Below, in pieces: positions 1 through 6,837 of a stretch of DNA of 8,475 bases. This DNA is from Candidatus Aenigmatarchaeota archaeon (GTDB lineage: Archaea; Aenigmatarchaeota; Aenigmatarchaeia; PWEA01; JACQIF01), in NCBI GenBank assembly GCA_016198635.1, contig JACQIF010000046.1, positions 1-8,475 of the forward strand, read 5' to 3'. Each line of letters begins with the position of its first letter. Position 1 is the stretch's first letter. A program made the position numbers and the translations under genes. The notes under the pieces were generated by a model. It did not search any database. It was not told where the DNA came from and saw only the letters and a program-made list of their open reading frames with translations.

Positions 1-1
1 C

Positions 2-55
2 CAGATAAACGAGTCAGGCGTTGCAGTCGTGACTGTAAGAGAGGTTATGGGATGA
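2..55 (+). CDS. C-terminal tail of an upstream gene (partial)
   Basis: An open frame enters from the left edge and ends at TGA 53-55. The visible tail is 17 residues, ending in VAVVTVREVMG. Its stop overlaps the next start codon as ATGA (52-55), the usual signature of translational coupling in an operon, and this is the main reason to take the frame as coding. The fragment is too short to name; nothing in it identifies a family. Confidence 0.5.
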   Translation, partial: QINESGVAVVTVREVMG

Positions 56-1101
56 ACGCGCGGCTGGCGTATGTAGACGTCTTCCGCGGCTTTGCCATCC
101 TGGCGATGATATCCTGGCACATCTTCAATGCGCTCGCGCGTTCGGACATATACAGCACGCCTCCTCTTTACATCTCCGTCTTTTCGATGCCGACGCCTCT
201 GCCGCCGCCATTGCCATTTACGTTCGTGAGCGGCATAGGAGTTTACATATTGACCAAGAAGTGGCTGGAGCGCGGCGAGCGCAGCGCGGTGCGTAAGGCA
301 GTAAAGCGCTACAGCAAGTACATACTGCTGAGCCTTCCGTTCACCGCGCTCGTCTTCACACCGTTGACGTACGTCCGCTGGGAGGAGGCACTGCAAGGCA
401 TAGGACTCACGGCGCTCGTCGTCGCTATTATACTACTGCATGCGAGGCCCACTGTCCGGACGCTACTTGTAATGATAGTCAGTGCCGGTGTTATAGAGGC
501 CGTTTTGCTGGACTGGATAAGGACGGTGCCAGCCTTTAATCTATACCCACTAGCTCCGGCACTGCAGATGAACGGCTCGCTGCTCTTCGCTTTTGTTTTC
601 AACGCACTGGTCGGAGGCTGGTTCTCTGTGGCGAATCTTCTGCCGATGGCTCTTGGAGGAGTACTAATGATGAAGTTGCTTGAGTCAGGAAAGCACATGG
701 AGACGCTATATGCAGGCATTGGGTTCACGCTGGTCGCGCTTCTACTGCACGCGCTGGGTCTGCCGATAAGCTACTATGGCCGATCTTTTTCGTTCGTGCT
801 ATTCTCGGTCGGGCTGCCTATGATTGTGCTGTACGTTCTTTATGCCGCATACGCGCGCAAACCCCGTTTGCTTGGATTCACGCGCGTGCTGGGCCGCGAG
901 TCGCTTCTCGTCTATATGGGCCATTTCCTGTTTGTCGTGAAGCCGATAGGCGCGACCGCATTAGGCAAAAGCTTCAGCGATGTTAGCGCAGCGCTGTTGA
1001 CGCTTCCGCTGGTAGCGCTCGTTTACGCGTTGACGTTCGCGTATGCCAGCTGGAAGGACGGGCGCGCCGTCCCCATAGAGAAGGAGAAGATGGCTGTTTA
1101 A
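52..1101 (+). CDS. Polytopic membrane acyltransferase, DUF1624/HGSNAT-like
   Basis: A 349-residue protein made mostly of hydrophobic membrane segments (about ten) joined by short basic loops. The N-terminus reads DVFRG at residues 9-13, followed by a membrane helix with a His at residue 23. It is followed by FTFVSGIGVYIL and ALQGIGLTALV. This order matches the heparan-alpha-glucosaminide N-acetyltransferase/DUF1624 group, related to the acyltransferase-3 fold, whose members move acetyl or acyl groups onto sugars across a membrane. Modification of envelope glycans or glycolipids is an inference; the acceptor is unknown. The start is supported by GAGGT at 41-45 and the ATGA overlap with the preceding gene. 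The end overlaps the convergent gene's stop by four bases. Family assignment is moderate, membrane topology firm. Confidence 0.78.
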   Translation: MNARLAYVDVFRGFAILAMISWHIFNALARSDIYSTPPLYISVFSMPTPLPPPLPFTFVSGIGVYILTKKWLERGERSAVRKAVKRYSKYILLSLPFTALVFTPLTYVRWEEALQGIGLTALVVAIILLHARPTVRTLLVMIVSAGVIEAVLLDWIRTVPAFNLYPLAPALQMNGSLLFAFVFNALVGGWFSVANLLPMALGGVLMMKLLESGKHMETLYAGIGFTLVALLLHALGLPISYYGRSFSFVLFSVGLPMIVLYVLYAAYARKPRLLGFTRVLGRESLLVYMGHFLFVVKPIGATALGKSFSDVSAALLTLPLVALVYALTFAYASWKDGRAVPIEKEKMAV

Positions 1102-1313
1102 GATATCACAGGCTCAATTTTTCGTTTTGGAAATATACGTATGTAACCCTCTGCTACACGTTCTTGAGCACGGTCACGTGCCGTGTCGGCAACGACGTAC
1201 TCCCTTCCGAACTTAGCACACCTTATCCATATTTTTGGGAATATGTCATAGACGCACAGCCAGCCGTCTTTATCCCTTCTAAACATTGTTCTATCTGCCA
1301 GTTCTTGAGACAT
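1098..1313 (-). CDS. Small hypothetical protein, 71 residues
   Basis: Not recognised. The protein starts MSQELADRTMF, has an aromatic stretch (DGWLCVYDIFPKIWIRC) and a basic C-terminus (IFPKRKIEPVIS). There is no signal peptide and no membrane segment; two cysteines lie in the aromatic part. I chose the ATG at 1313 because the longer frame opens only with TTG at 1358. The gene overlaps the end of the helix-turn-helix gene upstream by 23 bases in another frame, so the two are probably co-transcribed and translationally linked. Its stop shares TTAA (1098-1101) with the convergent acyltransferase gene. A partner or accessory of the regulator upstream is possible but unproven. Confidence 0.6.
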   Translation of the reverse strand: MSQELADRTMFRRDKDGWLCVYDIFPKIWIRCAKFGREYVVADTARDRAQERVAEGYIRIFPKRKIEPVIS

Positions 1314-1605
1314 TGTATTTGTGCTCACGGATAATACCCTCCCGTATGAGTTTATCAAAAATTCTGTGCACCTGTTCTACAGGCAGCCTGAACTCATCCA
1401 CCAGTTCACTGTCTTCAATGCCGGTTCTTCCGAGTTTTTTGCCGCGTTCAATATATGCGCGTATTTTTCTTGCAGCAACTTCTTCAGGCTGTTCAACCAG
1501 CAGAAGAGGCTCCTCGTTGACAATGTTTTTGAGACGTATGAACTCCATCCTTAATGTCGCAACTTCCTCTTCCAGGTGTTTTAGGCGGGGCTGTTGTTTG
1601 AGCAT
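1291..1605 (-). CDS. Coiled-coil plus winged-helix DNA-binding protein
   Basis: A 104-residue protein in two parts. Residues about 8-32 (LKHLEEEVATLRMEFIRLKNIV) form a heptad-like coiled coil suited to dimerisation. Residues about 45-97 look like a small helix-turn-helix or winged helix: KIRAYIERGKKLG, then ELVDEFRLPVEQVHRIFDKL, then EGIIRE. This arrangement is common among small archaeal regulators, but no named family is assigned. The ATG at 1605 was chosen because a TATA box (TTTATATC, 1634-1627) lies about 25 nt upstream, giving a leaderless mRNA; a longer frame begins with TTG at 1626. A 14-bp palindrome just beyond the TATA box suggests autoregulation. The 71-residue gene follows with overlap. 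Confidence 0.72.
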   Translation of the reverse strand: MLKQQPRLKHLEEEVATLRMEFIRLKNIVNEEPLLLVEQPEEVAARKIRAYIERGKKLGRTGIEDSELVDEFRLPVEQVHRIFDKLIREGIIREHKYNVSRTGR

Positions 1606-1626
1606 ATTACATCTATGCTGGAGCAA

Positions 1627-1634
1627 GATATAAA
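1627..1634 (-). promoter_or_regulatory. TATA box of the coiled-coil/HTH gene
   Basis: Minus-strand TTTATATC, close to the archaeal TTTAWATA consensus. Its centre is about 25 nt before the ATG at 1605, so transcription should begin at or next to the start codon. No Shine-Dalgarno motif lies between them. Confidence 0.65.
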
Positions 1635-1643
1635 CCGTGCACT

Positions 1644-1657
1644 ACCACCGCGGTGGT
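1644..1657. promoter_or_regulatory. Perfect 14-bp palindrome, candidate operator
   Basis: ACCACCGCGGTGGT is fully self-complementary and lies 9 bp upstream of the TATA box of the helix-turn-helix gene, roughly -38 to -52 from the predicted start. A site for a dimeric regulator, perhaps the gene's own product, would fit. GTGCAC (1637-1642), a second small palindrome, lies between it and the TATA box. Confidence 0.45.
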
Positions 1658-1689
1658 CATGTCCCATTCACAGCCCCCGCTAATTCCAA

Positions 1690-1730
1690 TCAAAAAATAA
1701 GAAAGAGGGCCAGCCGCGCGAGCGACTGGC
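1690..1730 (-). terminator. Hairpin plus U-tract terminator after the S-layer gene
   Basis: On the minus strand, 20 nt after the S-layer stop codon, a 9-bp stem (1730-1722 with 1717-1709, one G-U pair) closes a 4-base loop. It is followed by a pyrimidine run ending in six Ts (1699-1691 region). Archaeal termination needs mainly the T-tract, and this gene is probably very highly expressed, so an efficient terminator makes sense. It also separates the S-layer unit from the next minus-strand gene. Confidence 0.7.
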
Positions 1731-1749
1731 TCCTCACTGATCTAAGGGT

Positions 1750-4011
1750 TTATGCCGTTGCCAGTACGCCTGTGCGTACGGAAGCTCCTTTCAGACCGTC
1801 TGTGTCGAAGGTCTGTACGCGAGCTGCCGCAGCGCGTGTGTCAGCTGCGCTGACTCCGGACACTACCAATGCCACTTGGCCGGTTGCGAACGCATCGTTT
1901 ACCATTTCGATGCTGTAACCAGCGCCTGCCGGTAGCTTTCCGAGGTCGTCGCACTTCCACGCATACTTGCCTGCGTCTGCCAGCTGTGCCACGAGGCGGT
2001 TGGCGCATGGGCCACCGACTAGCACCAGGTTCTTCTCGCTTGCAGGTGTTGCGACTTCTGTGTCAAGCTTCGACACGGATGTCTTTATCTGTCCTGTGCG
2101 AGTGCCTGTTGCCGATGCGGCGTCCTTTGCACCTATCGTCACGCGGATCTGCTGCGGTCCAGCCGGTATCGATAGCGTTGCGTGGTCGCTTGCAGTTGTG
2201 CTGCTCGGCTTCTCTACTTTGATGCCGTACGACGTCATCTGGTCGACGTCACGCTTGCCTATCTGCTGGGCACTGCCGCCGACATTGGCTCCGTACAAGA
2301 CGTCCCTGTCTTCAGCAGAGCTCTTGGTCACGCCAAGCCTGTCCAGACCTTGTGTGCTGGCTGTCAGACCTGTCAACCCACGAGTTCCCGTGAACCCTAG
2401 GCTTATCCATATGTCGTCGTGCGTCGCGCCGCCTACATTGCTGTCCTGGTCTTGCAAGACGAGCCATAGGTCGCCGCTGGTCAGCGATGTGTTGCTGGCG
2501 TTCAGACCCAACTGTACTCCGCCTGTGCCTCTCGTGTCCTTGTACTCGATGTGGGCAAAGTTGTTTACTGCGGCGGTACCTGTGTTGTTCACAGAGAGGT
2601 TACCGGCGTAGTTAGGCTTGCCGTTCTTGTCGTAGTACCACACGTCGATCGTGTCGTTCAGGTTCGAATAGACGAACGCCAGTTTCTTCGATGTGGTGTC
2701 TGCCGTCAAGTCGCTCTGGAACCACGCGTTACCCGCGGCACCGGACTGGTCTTCCAGCGCAATCGTGTCGTCAACGTCTGACGTCATGACTATCGCTTTC
2801 TCGGCCGTTCCTAGTGTTCTTGGGTTGCCGATGGCTGTCGTGTTGAGGTCCAACGTGTCCGGGAAGACGTCCAACTTCATGTAGTCCGTGTACTTCGCGC
2901 TTGTCATTTCGACCTTCGCAAAGTCATACGGCAGGAAGTACGCCTGTCCCAGCTTTATTGGGCTCTTGCTCGACGATGCCTTCGTGAAGCGGTTCTGGAT
3001 GCCTATCGTTGGTCCGCCTCCGGCGCTCGTGTCTCCTTTCGTGTTGCTGGCTAGTCCGTTCAAGACCCATGTCCAGTCTGCTGTGTCCTTCGTGCATGCA
3101 GAGTCGCCGTTTGCGCTCGAGCACGGGCTTATGAAGCCATCACCGTGTGTGTAGCTCTTCTCAGCGTTTGTTCCGACTATGATTACAGCGAAGTCGTTCA
3201 CTGTGCCCTGGTCGTTGAATACGCTGTCCACCTTGACCTGCAGGCCGTTTATGGTCTTTGTGTTGCCGTTTCCTACAGTGTCCTGCGTTCCGCCTACATC
3301 AACCAATGCAGACGTGTCGCTGGTCTGTACGAGCTTTACGAGCTTGTTCTCAACTGTGGCCGATTCGCCTGCCTTGAGGGAAAGCTTCGTTCCGGCGCGT
3401 GCCGTTATTGTCGTGGCGTCAGCCGATGCCGTTATGGTCATCTGCTGTCCGAGGAAGCTTATTACTAACGGGGTTGTGCTAGTTACGCTCTTCGTTATGT
3501 TTACCTTGGTGTCGAAGAGGTAGTAGTACCCTATCGCTCCCTGCTGGACTTCCAACACGGTTTCCGTGCCGTAGTCTTTTTGGTTCGAGTTTAAGCTCGT
3601 GTTCAGCGTTGGGCTTGTGCTGGCAAGCACGATTTCGTCGTGCGTGTCGTATGTGTCGCTGCCGATGCTTATTGTTGCCTTGGACGTCAAGATGCCTATG
3701 TCGTTGCTTGTCTGTCTTGTCGGGAACTGGCTTGTTATGGCCTTACCCAAATAGGCGTCTTTCTGCCCTTGCTTCTTTTCAGCGGAGCCGGTCGAAACGG
3801 TTTCACCACCGAATCTTGCGGCTATGTCTACCGCGCCTATGACGTCCGCAGTCGCTGCACCTGCACCGACCACTACGACGAAGTTCGCTGCGCTACCCGA
3901 TACGAACGGGGCAGGAAGGCCGTCAAGAGTGGCTCCCAGTGCCGGCACTGCGAATGTGGCTCCCGCCAATAGGGCGCCAACCGCTGTGCTAGCGATTTTT
4001 CTTATTTGCAT
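1750..4011 (-). CDS. S-layer protein, Methanococcus-type
   Basis: A 753-residue secreted protein that should form the surface lattice. The signal peptide spans residues 1-27 (MQIRKIAST, hydrophobic core, ending VPALGA). Mature residues about 43-68 read FVVVVGAGAATADVIGAVDI, the start of the archaeal S_layer_N domain found in Methanococcus S-layer proteins. The middle is a long Thr/Ser/Asp/Asn-rich beta-type region with many N-glycosylation sequons. The C-terminal domain (about 661-743) carries NLVLVGGPCANRLVAQL, GYSIEMVNDAF and SAADTRAAAARV, typical of the S_layer_C end. Four cysteines occur as two close pairs, possible disulfides. The ATG at 4011 is preferred to an upstream ATG at 4089 because GAGGTGA sits 8 nt before it and the signal peptide begins there. 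The gene is monocistronic, with its own promoter, long leader and terminator. Confidence 0.93.
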   Translation of the reverse strand: MQIRKIASTAVGALLAGATFAVPALGATLDGLPAPFVSGSAANFVVVVGAGAATADVIGAVDIAARFGGETVSTGSAEKKQGQKDAYLGKAITSQFPTRQTSNDIGILTSKATISIGSDTYDTHDEIVLASTSPTLNTSLNSNQKDYGTETVLEVQQGAIGYYYLFDTKVNITKSVTSTTPLVISFLGQQMTITASADATTITARAGTKLSLKAGESATVENKLVKLVQTSDTSALVDVGGTQDTVGNGNTKTINGLQVKVDSVFNDQGTVNDFAVIIVGTNAEKSYTHGDGFISPCSSANGDSACTKDTADWTWVLNGLASNTKGDTSAGGGPTIGIQNRFTKASSSKSPIKLGQAYFLPYDFAKVEMTSAKYTDYMKLDVFPDTLDLNTTAIGNPRTLGTAEKAIVMTSDVDDTIALEDQSGAAGNAWFQSDLTADTTSKKLAFVYSNLNDTIDVWYYDKNGKPNYAGNLSVNNTGTAAVNNFAHIEYKDTRGTGGVQLGLNASNTSLTSGDLWLVLQDQDSNVGGATHDDIWISLGFTGTRGLTGLTASTQGLDRLGVTKSSAEDRDVLYGANVGGSAQQIGKRDVDQMTSYGIKVEKPSSTTASDHATLSIPAGPQQIRVTIGAKDAASATGTRTGQIKTSVSKLDTEVATPASEKNLVLVGGPCANRLVAQLADAGKYAWKCDDLGKLPAGAGYSIEMVNDAFATGQVALVVSGVSAADTRAAAARVQTFDTDGLKGASVRTGVLATA

Positions 4012-4019
4012 ATTGGTTT

Positions 4020-4026
4020 TCACCTC
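4020..4026 (-). promoter_or_regulatory. Strong Shine-Dalgarno site of the S-layer gene
   Basis: Minus-strand GAGGTGA ends 8 nt before the ATG at 4011. It fixes the start codon and contrasts with several neighbouring genes, which look leaderless. Confidence 0.85.
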
Positions 4027-4212
4027 ATATTTCCAGACCCTGCAGATTTTACAGGGCCTGTGTCTAAAACCCGACGCGTACCGACGCACACGCGGTGTGC
4101 GTCAAGCCCTCGTGGGTTTCCAGACGGTCGTTACGTAGGATCTCGTCAGATCCATGACGCGCGTCTGTTAATGAAAGCTCAGAGAGACGTAACACTCTCT
4201 ACACTTTCAGGT
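4027..4212 (-). promoter_or_regulatory. Predicted long structured 5' leader of the S-layer mRNA
   Basis: From the TATA box at 4241-4234 transcription should start near 4212, leaving an untranslated leader of about 200 nt. It holds at least five inverted repeats: AGAGAG/CTCTCT (4181-4186 with 4195-4200), GACGCGCGTC (4156-4165), GGATCT/AGATCC (4138-4143 with 4148-4153), a perfect 9-bp stem GACGCACAC/GTGTGCGTC with a 3-base loop (4083-4103), and CCCTG/CAGGG (4038-4042 with 4052-4056). The heptamer CCGACGC is repeated at 4071 and 4081. Such leaders can stabilise abundant mRNAs or gate translation. No known riboswitch class is recognised. The start site is inferred, not measured. Confidence 0.55.
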
Positions 4213-4233
4213 TACCTTATTGGCCTCCGGGGG

Positions 4234-4241
4234 TATATAAA
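4234..4241 (-). promoter_or_regulatory. TATA box of the S-layer gene
   Basis: Minus-strand TTTATATA matches the archaeal consensus exactly and is the best box upstream of the S-layer gene. The motif is nearly symmetric, so a plus-strand reading (TATATAAA) cannot be excluded, but no plus-strand gene follows. Confidence 0.6.
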
Positions 4242-4243
4242 AA

Positions 4244-4557
4244 TGACTTGAAACAGTTCCATGCGATGTACAGACGCACTATAAAACGTTCTTTTTGCTC
4301 GTTATACCCCTAGATGCGTAGTTTAATTGTTCCAAAGGGCTGAAAAAGCCGTATTTTGAGTATCAGAGGTATTTGCACACGTTTAGTATAACAGCGTTAT
4401 TTGTTTATTCGCGCATAAGCATCGATTGCTATCCGTTTACAATAGTTTACAGCCTTATAAATGGATTTTAACGGTGGTTCTATAAACCCCCTCCAATACG
4501 TTTATTACACTATAAGAAGGTCTTTATGAGGGATCAGGACCGTTTTATTTCTGGATG
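4244..4557. other. AT-rich intergenic region with several TATA-like motifs, no gene seen
   Basis: About 310 bp between the S-layer promoter and the end of the membrane regulator gene. I find no convincing ORF, tRNA or C/D-box RNA. On the minus strand it carries further boxes of the form TTTATA near 4279-4285, 4454-4460 and 4480-4486, which could be extra S-layer promoters or promoters of a small RNA. It is visibly richer in A+T than the coding sequence on either side. Confidence 0.4.
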
Positions 4558-5532
4558 TCACGGATTTTGCTTGTCTGTCTCTGGCTTGCTTTCAGGCGTT
4601 ACAGGCTCGTTTTCAGGCCTTTCTGCCTTGGCCTCTTTTGGGACTACAAGCTTCACCTCATTCACGCGCCCCATCCCCCTGACTGTGACAGCGCCCCTGG
4701 CTTCGAGGTCCCGGACGAGCCGCGAAACCTTGGCCTTCGAGAAACCTGTGTGCGCCACGATGGCACGCTGCCTTGCGACGCCGTTCTGGCTCTGGATGAA
4801 CTCGACTATGCGCCTCTCGTCCTCCTTCAGGAGGGTGAGCGGCTGCGTGAACGTCTCTTTCCTGCGTTTCAGGAGTACGGCTGCAATGATGACTATTATT
4901 GCCCCTGTAAGGCCCAAAATTATCAGCAGCGTGGACTCGCTGTTCTGCTGCGGCAGGATGCGTTCGTATGTGAGCGTTACGTCCAGACCGTCGCCCCGTG
5001 CCGTAGCGTTCCGCGTCCAAACGACAAATATACGCCGGCCATCAGAACCGCTTACGCCGTCCACAGGCGTATAAGGCGGCAGAACGCCCTTTTCTGGGTC
5101 GATGAGAACGAGCCCCTGCGACAGGTACGCCCGCACGACCATCTTGTCCGTGTCATCTGGCGCCCGTACAGTCGTAGAGAAGTGCCTCTGCGCGTCCACG
5201 AGCTTCACTAAGTCCGCGGTCGCATACTTCAGCTCAAGTGTGCGCCCTGGGCCCTGTGACTTTGTGAAGTCGCATATGATGGCCGTGCCCCATGTCTTGC
5301 GCTGCGCTTCGCACGAGGCGCCTTTGAAGGACGCGGATGCAACGAAGTTGTCTATCTTGTAGAATAGCGGGTATTCCAGAACGCCGGAAGGCGTGCGGTC
5401 GAATATGATTCCCATTAGGAAGTCCGTGCGTGTTGCGTTGATGTTTATGTTGCTCTCAACGTACTCGAGGCGTGCGTCTGCTGCTGCAGGCAGCAGAGCA
5501 AACAGTAACAGCAACGCTAACAACCGTTTCAT
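4558..5532 (-). CDS. Membrane-anchored winged-helix regulator (COG2512-like)
   Basis: A 324-residue protein with clear modular layout. Residues 1-20 are a signal peptide (MKRLLALLLLFALLPAAADA). Residues about 21-198 form an exported beta-rich domain with two cysteines (74 and 87) that could form a disulfide. Residues 201-221 are a membrane helix (LLIILGLTGAIIVIIAAVLL), followed by the positive stop KRRK. Residues about 232-297 are a winged helix resembling MarR-type domains: LLKEDERRIVEFI, ARQRAIVAHTGFSKAKVSRLVRDLE and a wing VTVRGMGRVNEVKLV. The tail 299-324 is Pro/Glu/Lys-rich. This design matches archaeal COG2512-type proteins, thought to link an outside signal to transcription. Its target is unknown; the S-layer gene downstream on the same strand is a candidate. 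The ATG at 5532 is chosen for the signal peptide and the promoter spacing. Confidence 0.85.
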   Translation of the reverse strand: MKRLLALLLLFALLPAAADARLEYVESNININATRTDFLMGIIFDRTPSGVLEYPLFYKIDNFVASASFKGASCEAQRKTWGTAIICDFTKSQGPGRTLELKYATADLVKLVDAQRHFSTTVRAPDDTDKMVVRAYLSQGLVLIDPEKGVLPPYTPVDGVSGSDGRRIFVVWTRNATARGDGLDVTLTYERILPQQNSESTLLIILGLTGAIIVIIAAVLLKRRKETFTQPLTLLKEDERRIVEFIQSQNGVARQRAIVAHTGFSKAKVSRLVRDLEARGAVTVRGMGRVNEVKLVVPKEAKAERPENEPVTPESKPETDKQNP

Positions 5533-5564
5533 GAAACAATCCCCAAATATTTTGGTGGGAGAGT

Positions 5565-5573
5565 CTATAAATA
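5565..5573 (-). promoter_or_regulatory. TATA box of the membrane regulator gene
   Basis: Minus-strand TATTTATAG with its centre near 5569 predicts a start near 5544, about 12 nt before the ATG at 5532. A GGGGA run (5544-5540) in that short leader is a weak ribosome-binding candidate. Confidence 0.55.
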
Positions 5574-5601
5574 ATCGTTTCAGATGGTTGCAGTGGAACA
5601 A

Positions 5602-6003
5602 TCACTTTGGCATTGCAACAATGCCGCCGACGCCTGCCGCGGCGAACGTGTGCATGAACGACGTCAGCTTGTTCACGAGTTCTTGCGCTTCACTGAGCGA
5701 AACACGCAGCTCGTTGGGCTCCATTATCTCCAGTGCTGACGGCCCGTATAGCATCACATACTCAAGAGTGCGTTTGAACGACTCGAACTCTATCTCAAGC
5801 TCCATAACCTGCGTGAACGCCTCTGGAATAGTCTCAGAAGGCTTCTCCAGTCTTGTTGTCTCGTGGAACTTCTCTTTTATTACGCGAACGCCCCGCTCTT
5901 TCTTGATCTTTTCCAGGAGCTTTTTGAGCGAGTCTTCCACAACGTCCTTCTTGACAGCCACGGCTTCTGTCAGCGACAGCGCGACTACCTTCTTCTCTGC
6001 CAT
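5602..6003 (-). CDS. Conserved-looking archaeal protein of unknown function, 133 residues
   Basis: The function is not known to me. The protein is soluble and mostly helical: a hydrophobic N-terminal strand (KKVVALSL), a lysine-rich helix (about 21-40), then KFHETTRLEKPSET, then an acidic helix ELEIEFESFKRTLEY (68-82). The C-terminal part reads LYGPSALEIMEPNELRVSLSEAQELVNKL and ends in a Gly/Ala-rich helix AAAGVGGIV. I recall similar C-termini (YGPSxxEIxEP, then a SEAQ-type helix and an AAAGxGG end) in uncharacterised DPANN proteins, but this is memory and not a search. The ATG at 6003 was chosen because TATTTATG lies about 25 nt upstream, implying a leaderless mRNA; an in-frame ATG at 6027 lies within that TATA box and is unlikely. 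Confidence 0.75.
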   Translation of the reverse strand: MAEKKVVALSLTEAVAVKKDVVEDSLKKLLEKIKKERGVRVIKEKFHETTRLEKPSETIPEAFTQVMELEIEFESFKRTLEYVMLYGPSALEIMEPNELRVSLSEAQELVNKLTSFMHTFAAAGVGGIVAMPK

Positions 6004-6024
6004 GCGGTAGCTTACTGCGGCAGG

Positions 6025-6032
6025 CATAAATA
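6025..6032 (-). promoter_or_regulatory. TATA box of the 133-residue gene
   Basis: Minus-strand TATTTATG, centred about 25 nt before the ATG at 6003. No Shine-Dalgarno motif lies between, so leaderless translation is expected. Confidence 0.55.
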
Positions 6033-6070
6033 GGTTTTGTTGCCAGCGTCCGTTCAAAGACAAATACGTT

Positions 6071-6676
6071 TTATAGTGCAAGCCCGAGCTTCTTGGCCTC
6101 TTTTTCCAGCAGTTCCCTTTCTCGTTGCTCCTTCGCCCTCTTTTCCCTGGCCTGTTTCTGTTCCGGCGTTTCGGCTTTTTTGTGTGCGGCCATGATTGCA
6201 AGACGGCCGTAGTACTGGTCAGAGTCAAGTTTTGCCCTGGCGTCACCTTCCTTTCTCCGCGCATCCAGTTCTGGATGGATTTTTCTGTATGCGGCAAAAG
6301 CCCTGTCAGCGTCGCCCATCAGGCATGCGAAGCGGCTTTCCCACGGTCCCTGTACGTACGTCGTGACTACTTCCATCGAAGAGCCTTGTTCGGAGACGTT
6401 CAAAACGCGTTTCCCACCGTGGTCTATTATATAATCTGTCATCCACCTGTAGCTTCCGTCGTCGTCCACTGTAAGGTCGAAGCCCCGCAGGTCTTGTACA
6501 ACCTGCGTATGCTCCATGTAATCATTGTGGGTTACGTAGTGCGTCGTCACTCCGATCTCACGCACCGCTTTGCCCATAAAATCGATTATCTTTCCGAATT
6601 GACGCTTCCTTTGTTCGACCAGCTCCTTAAGCCCGTTTGTTGCCGTAGCGTCTATTGTTCTCATTCCATTAGACAT
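6071..6676 (-). CDS. Hypothetical protein with charged C-terminal helix, 201 residues
   Basis: Not recognised. There is no signal peptide or membrane helix, so it is probably cytoplasmic. Residues 15-45 are helical and basic (LKELVEQRKRQFGKIIDFM). Residues 45-110 look like a mixed alpha/beta domain with alternating strands: HYVTHNDYMEHTQVVQDL, FDLTVDDDGSYRWMTDYII, KRVLNVSEQ and MEVVTTYVQ. Residues 110-160 are helical (DADRAFAAYRKIHPELDAR). Residues 165-201 are an extremely charged Lys/Glu/Arg helix that could bind RNA or a partner. It is divergent to the tRNA gene, sharing a short promoter region. Minus-strand GGGTG lies about 6 nt before the ATG at 6676. A second in-frame ATG at 6664 is an alternative start. 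Confidence 0.72.
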   Translation of the reverse strand: MSNGMRTIDATATNGLKELVEQRKRQFGKIIDFMGKAVREIGVTTHYVTHNDYMEHTQVVQDLRGFDLTVDDDGSYRWMTDYIIDHGGKRVLNVSEQGSSMEVVTTYVQGPWESRFACLMGDADRAFAAYRKIHPELDARRKEGDARAKLDSDQYYGRLAIMAAHKKAETPEQKQAREKRAKEQRERELLEKEAKKLGLAL

Positions 6677-6759
6677 AACACACCCTTGTATAGTGGGATT
6701 AGAAAGGATTTAATGGAGGTTTGTGCGTGGGATTTATTAGGAAGCGCGCCCAATTATAC

Positions 6760-6767
6760 TTTTATAC
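6760..6767 (+). promoter_or_regulatory. TATA box for the tRNA transcript
   Basis: TTTTATAC followed by a pyrimidine-rich stretch. Its centre predicts transcription starting near 6789, exactly at the partial tRNA copy (6791), not at the tRNA itself (6852). No comparable box lies between the two. Confidence 0.55.
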
Positions 6768-6788
6768 CTTCTTCGTTTATCTCTTCCT

Positions 6789-6837
6789 ATGCCTCGGTGG
6801 GCCAGCCGAGCTTTTTGATAAAAAGCTCGAGCAAAAA
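6789..6837 (+). repeat. Partial copy of the tRNA: 5' end fused to the anticodon-intron hairpin
   Basis: Two repeat blocks are joined head to tail. Block A (6789-6806, ATGCCTCGGTGGGCCAGC) repeats 6850-6867 with two mismatches and covers the acceptor 5' strand and the start of the D arm. Block B (6807-6837) repeats 6923-6953, the first 31 nt of the predicted anticodon-loop intron. It forms the same 10-bp hairpin CGAGCTTTTT/AAAAAGCTCG with a different 3-base loop (GAT against CAG). The left edge of block B coincides with the predicted 5' splice site of that intron. The copy lacks a matching D-stem partner, so it is not a second tRNA. It probably lies at the very 5' end of the primary transcript. 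Confidence 0.75.

Noticed and set aside
1967..2611. 214-codon frame antisense to the S-layer gene
   Set aside because: It is a shadow of a strongly supported gene, with low-complexity Pro/Ser/Arg composition and no start signals.
1750..4089. S-layer start at 4089
   Set aside because: The extra 26 residues are basic and non-signal-like, and the Shine-Dalgarno site and signal peptide both point to 4011.
4519..4545. Possible terminator hairpin GGTC/GACC after the membrane regulator gene
   Set aside because: The stem is only four pairs around a 14-base loop and no T-tract follows on the minus strand.
4555..5211. Plus-strand frames over the membrane regulator gene
   Set aside because: They are antisense to a gene with an obvious signal peptide, membrane helix and winged helix.
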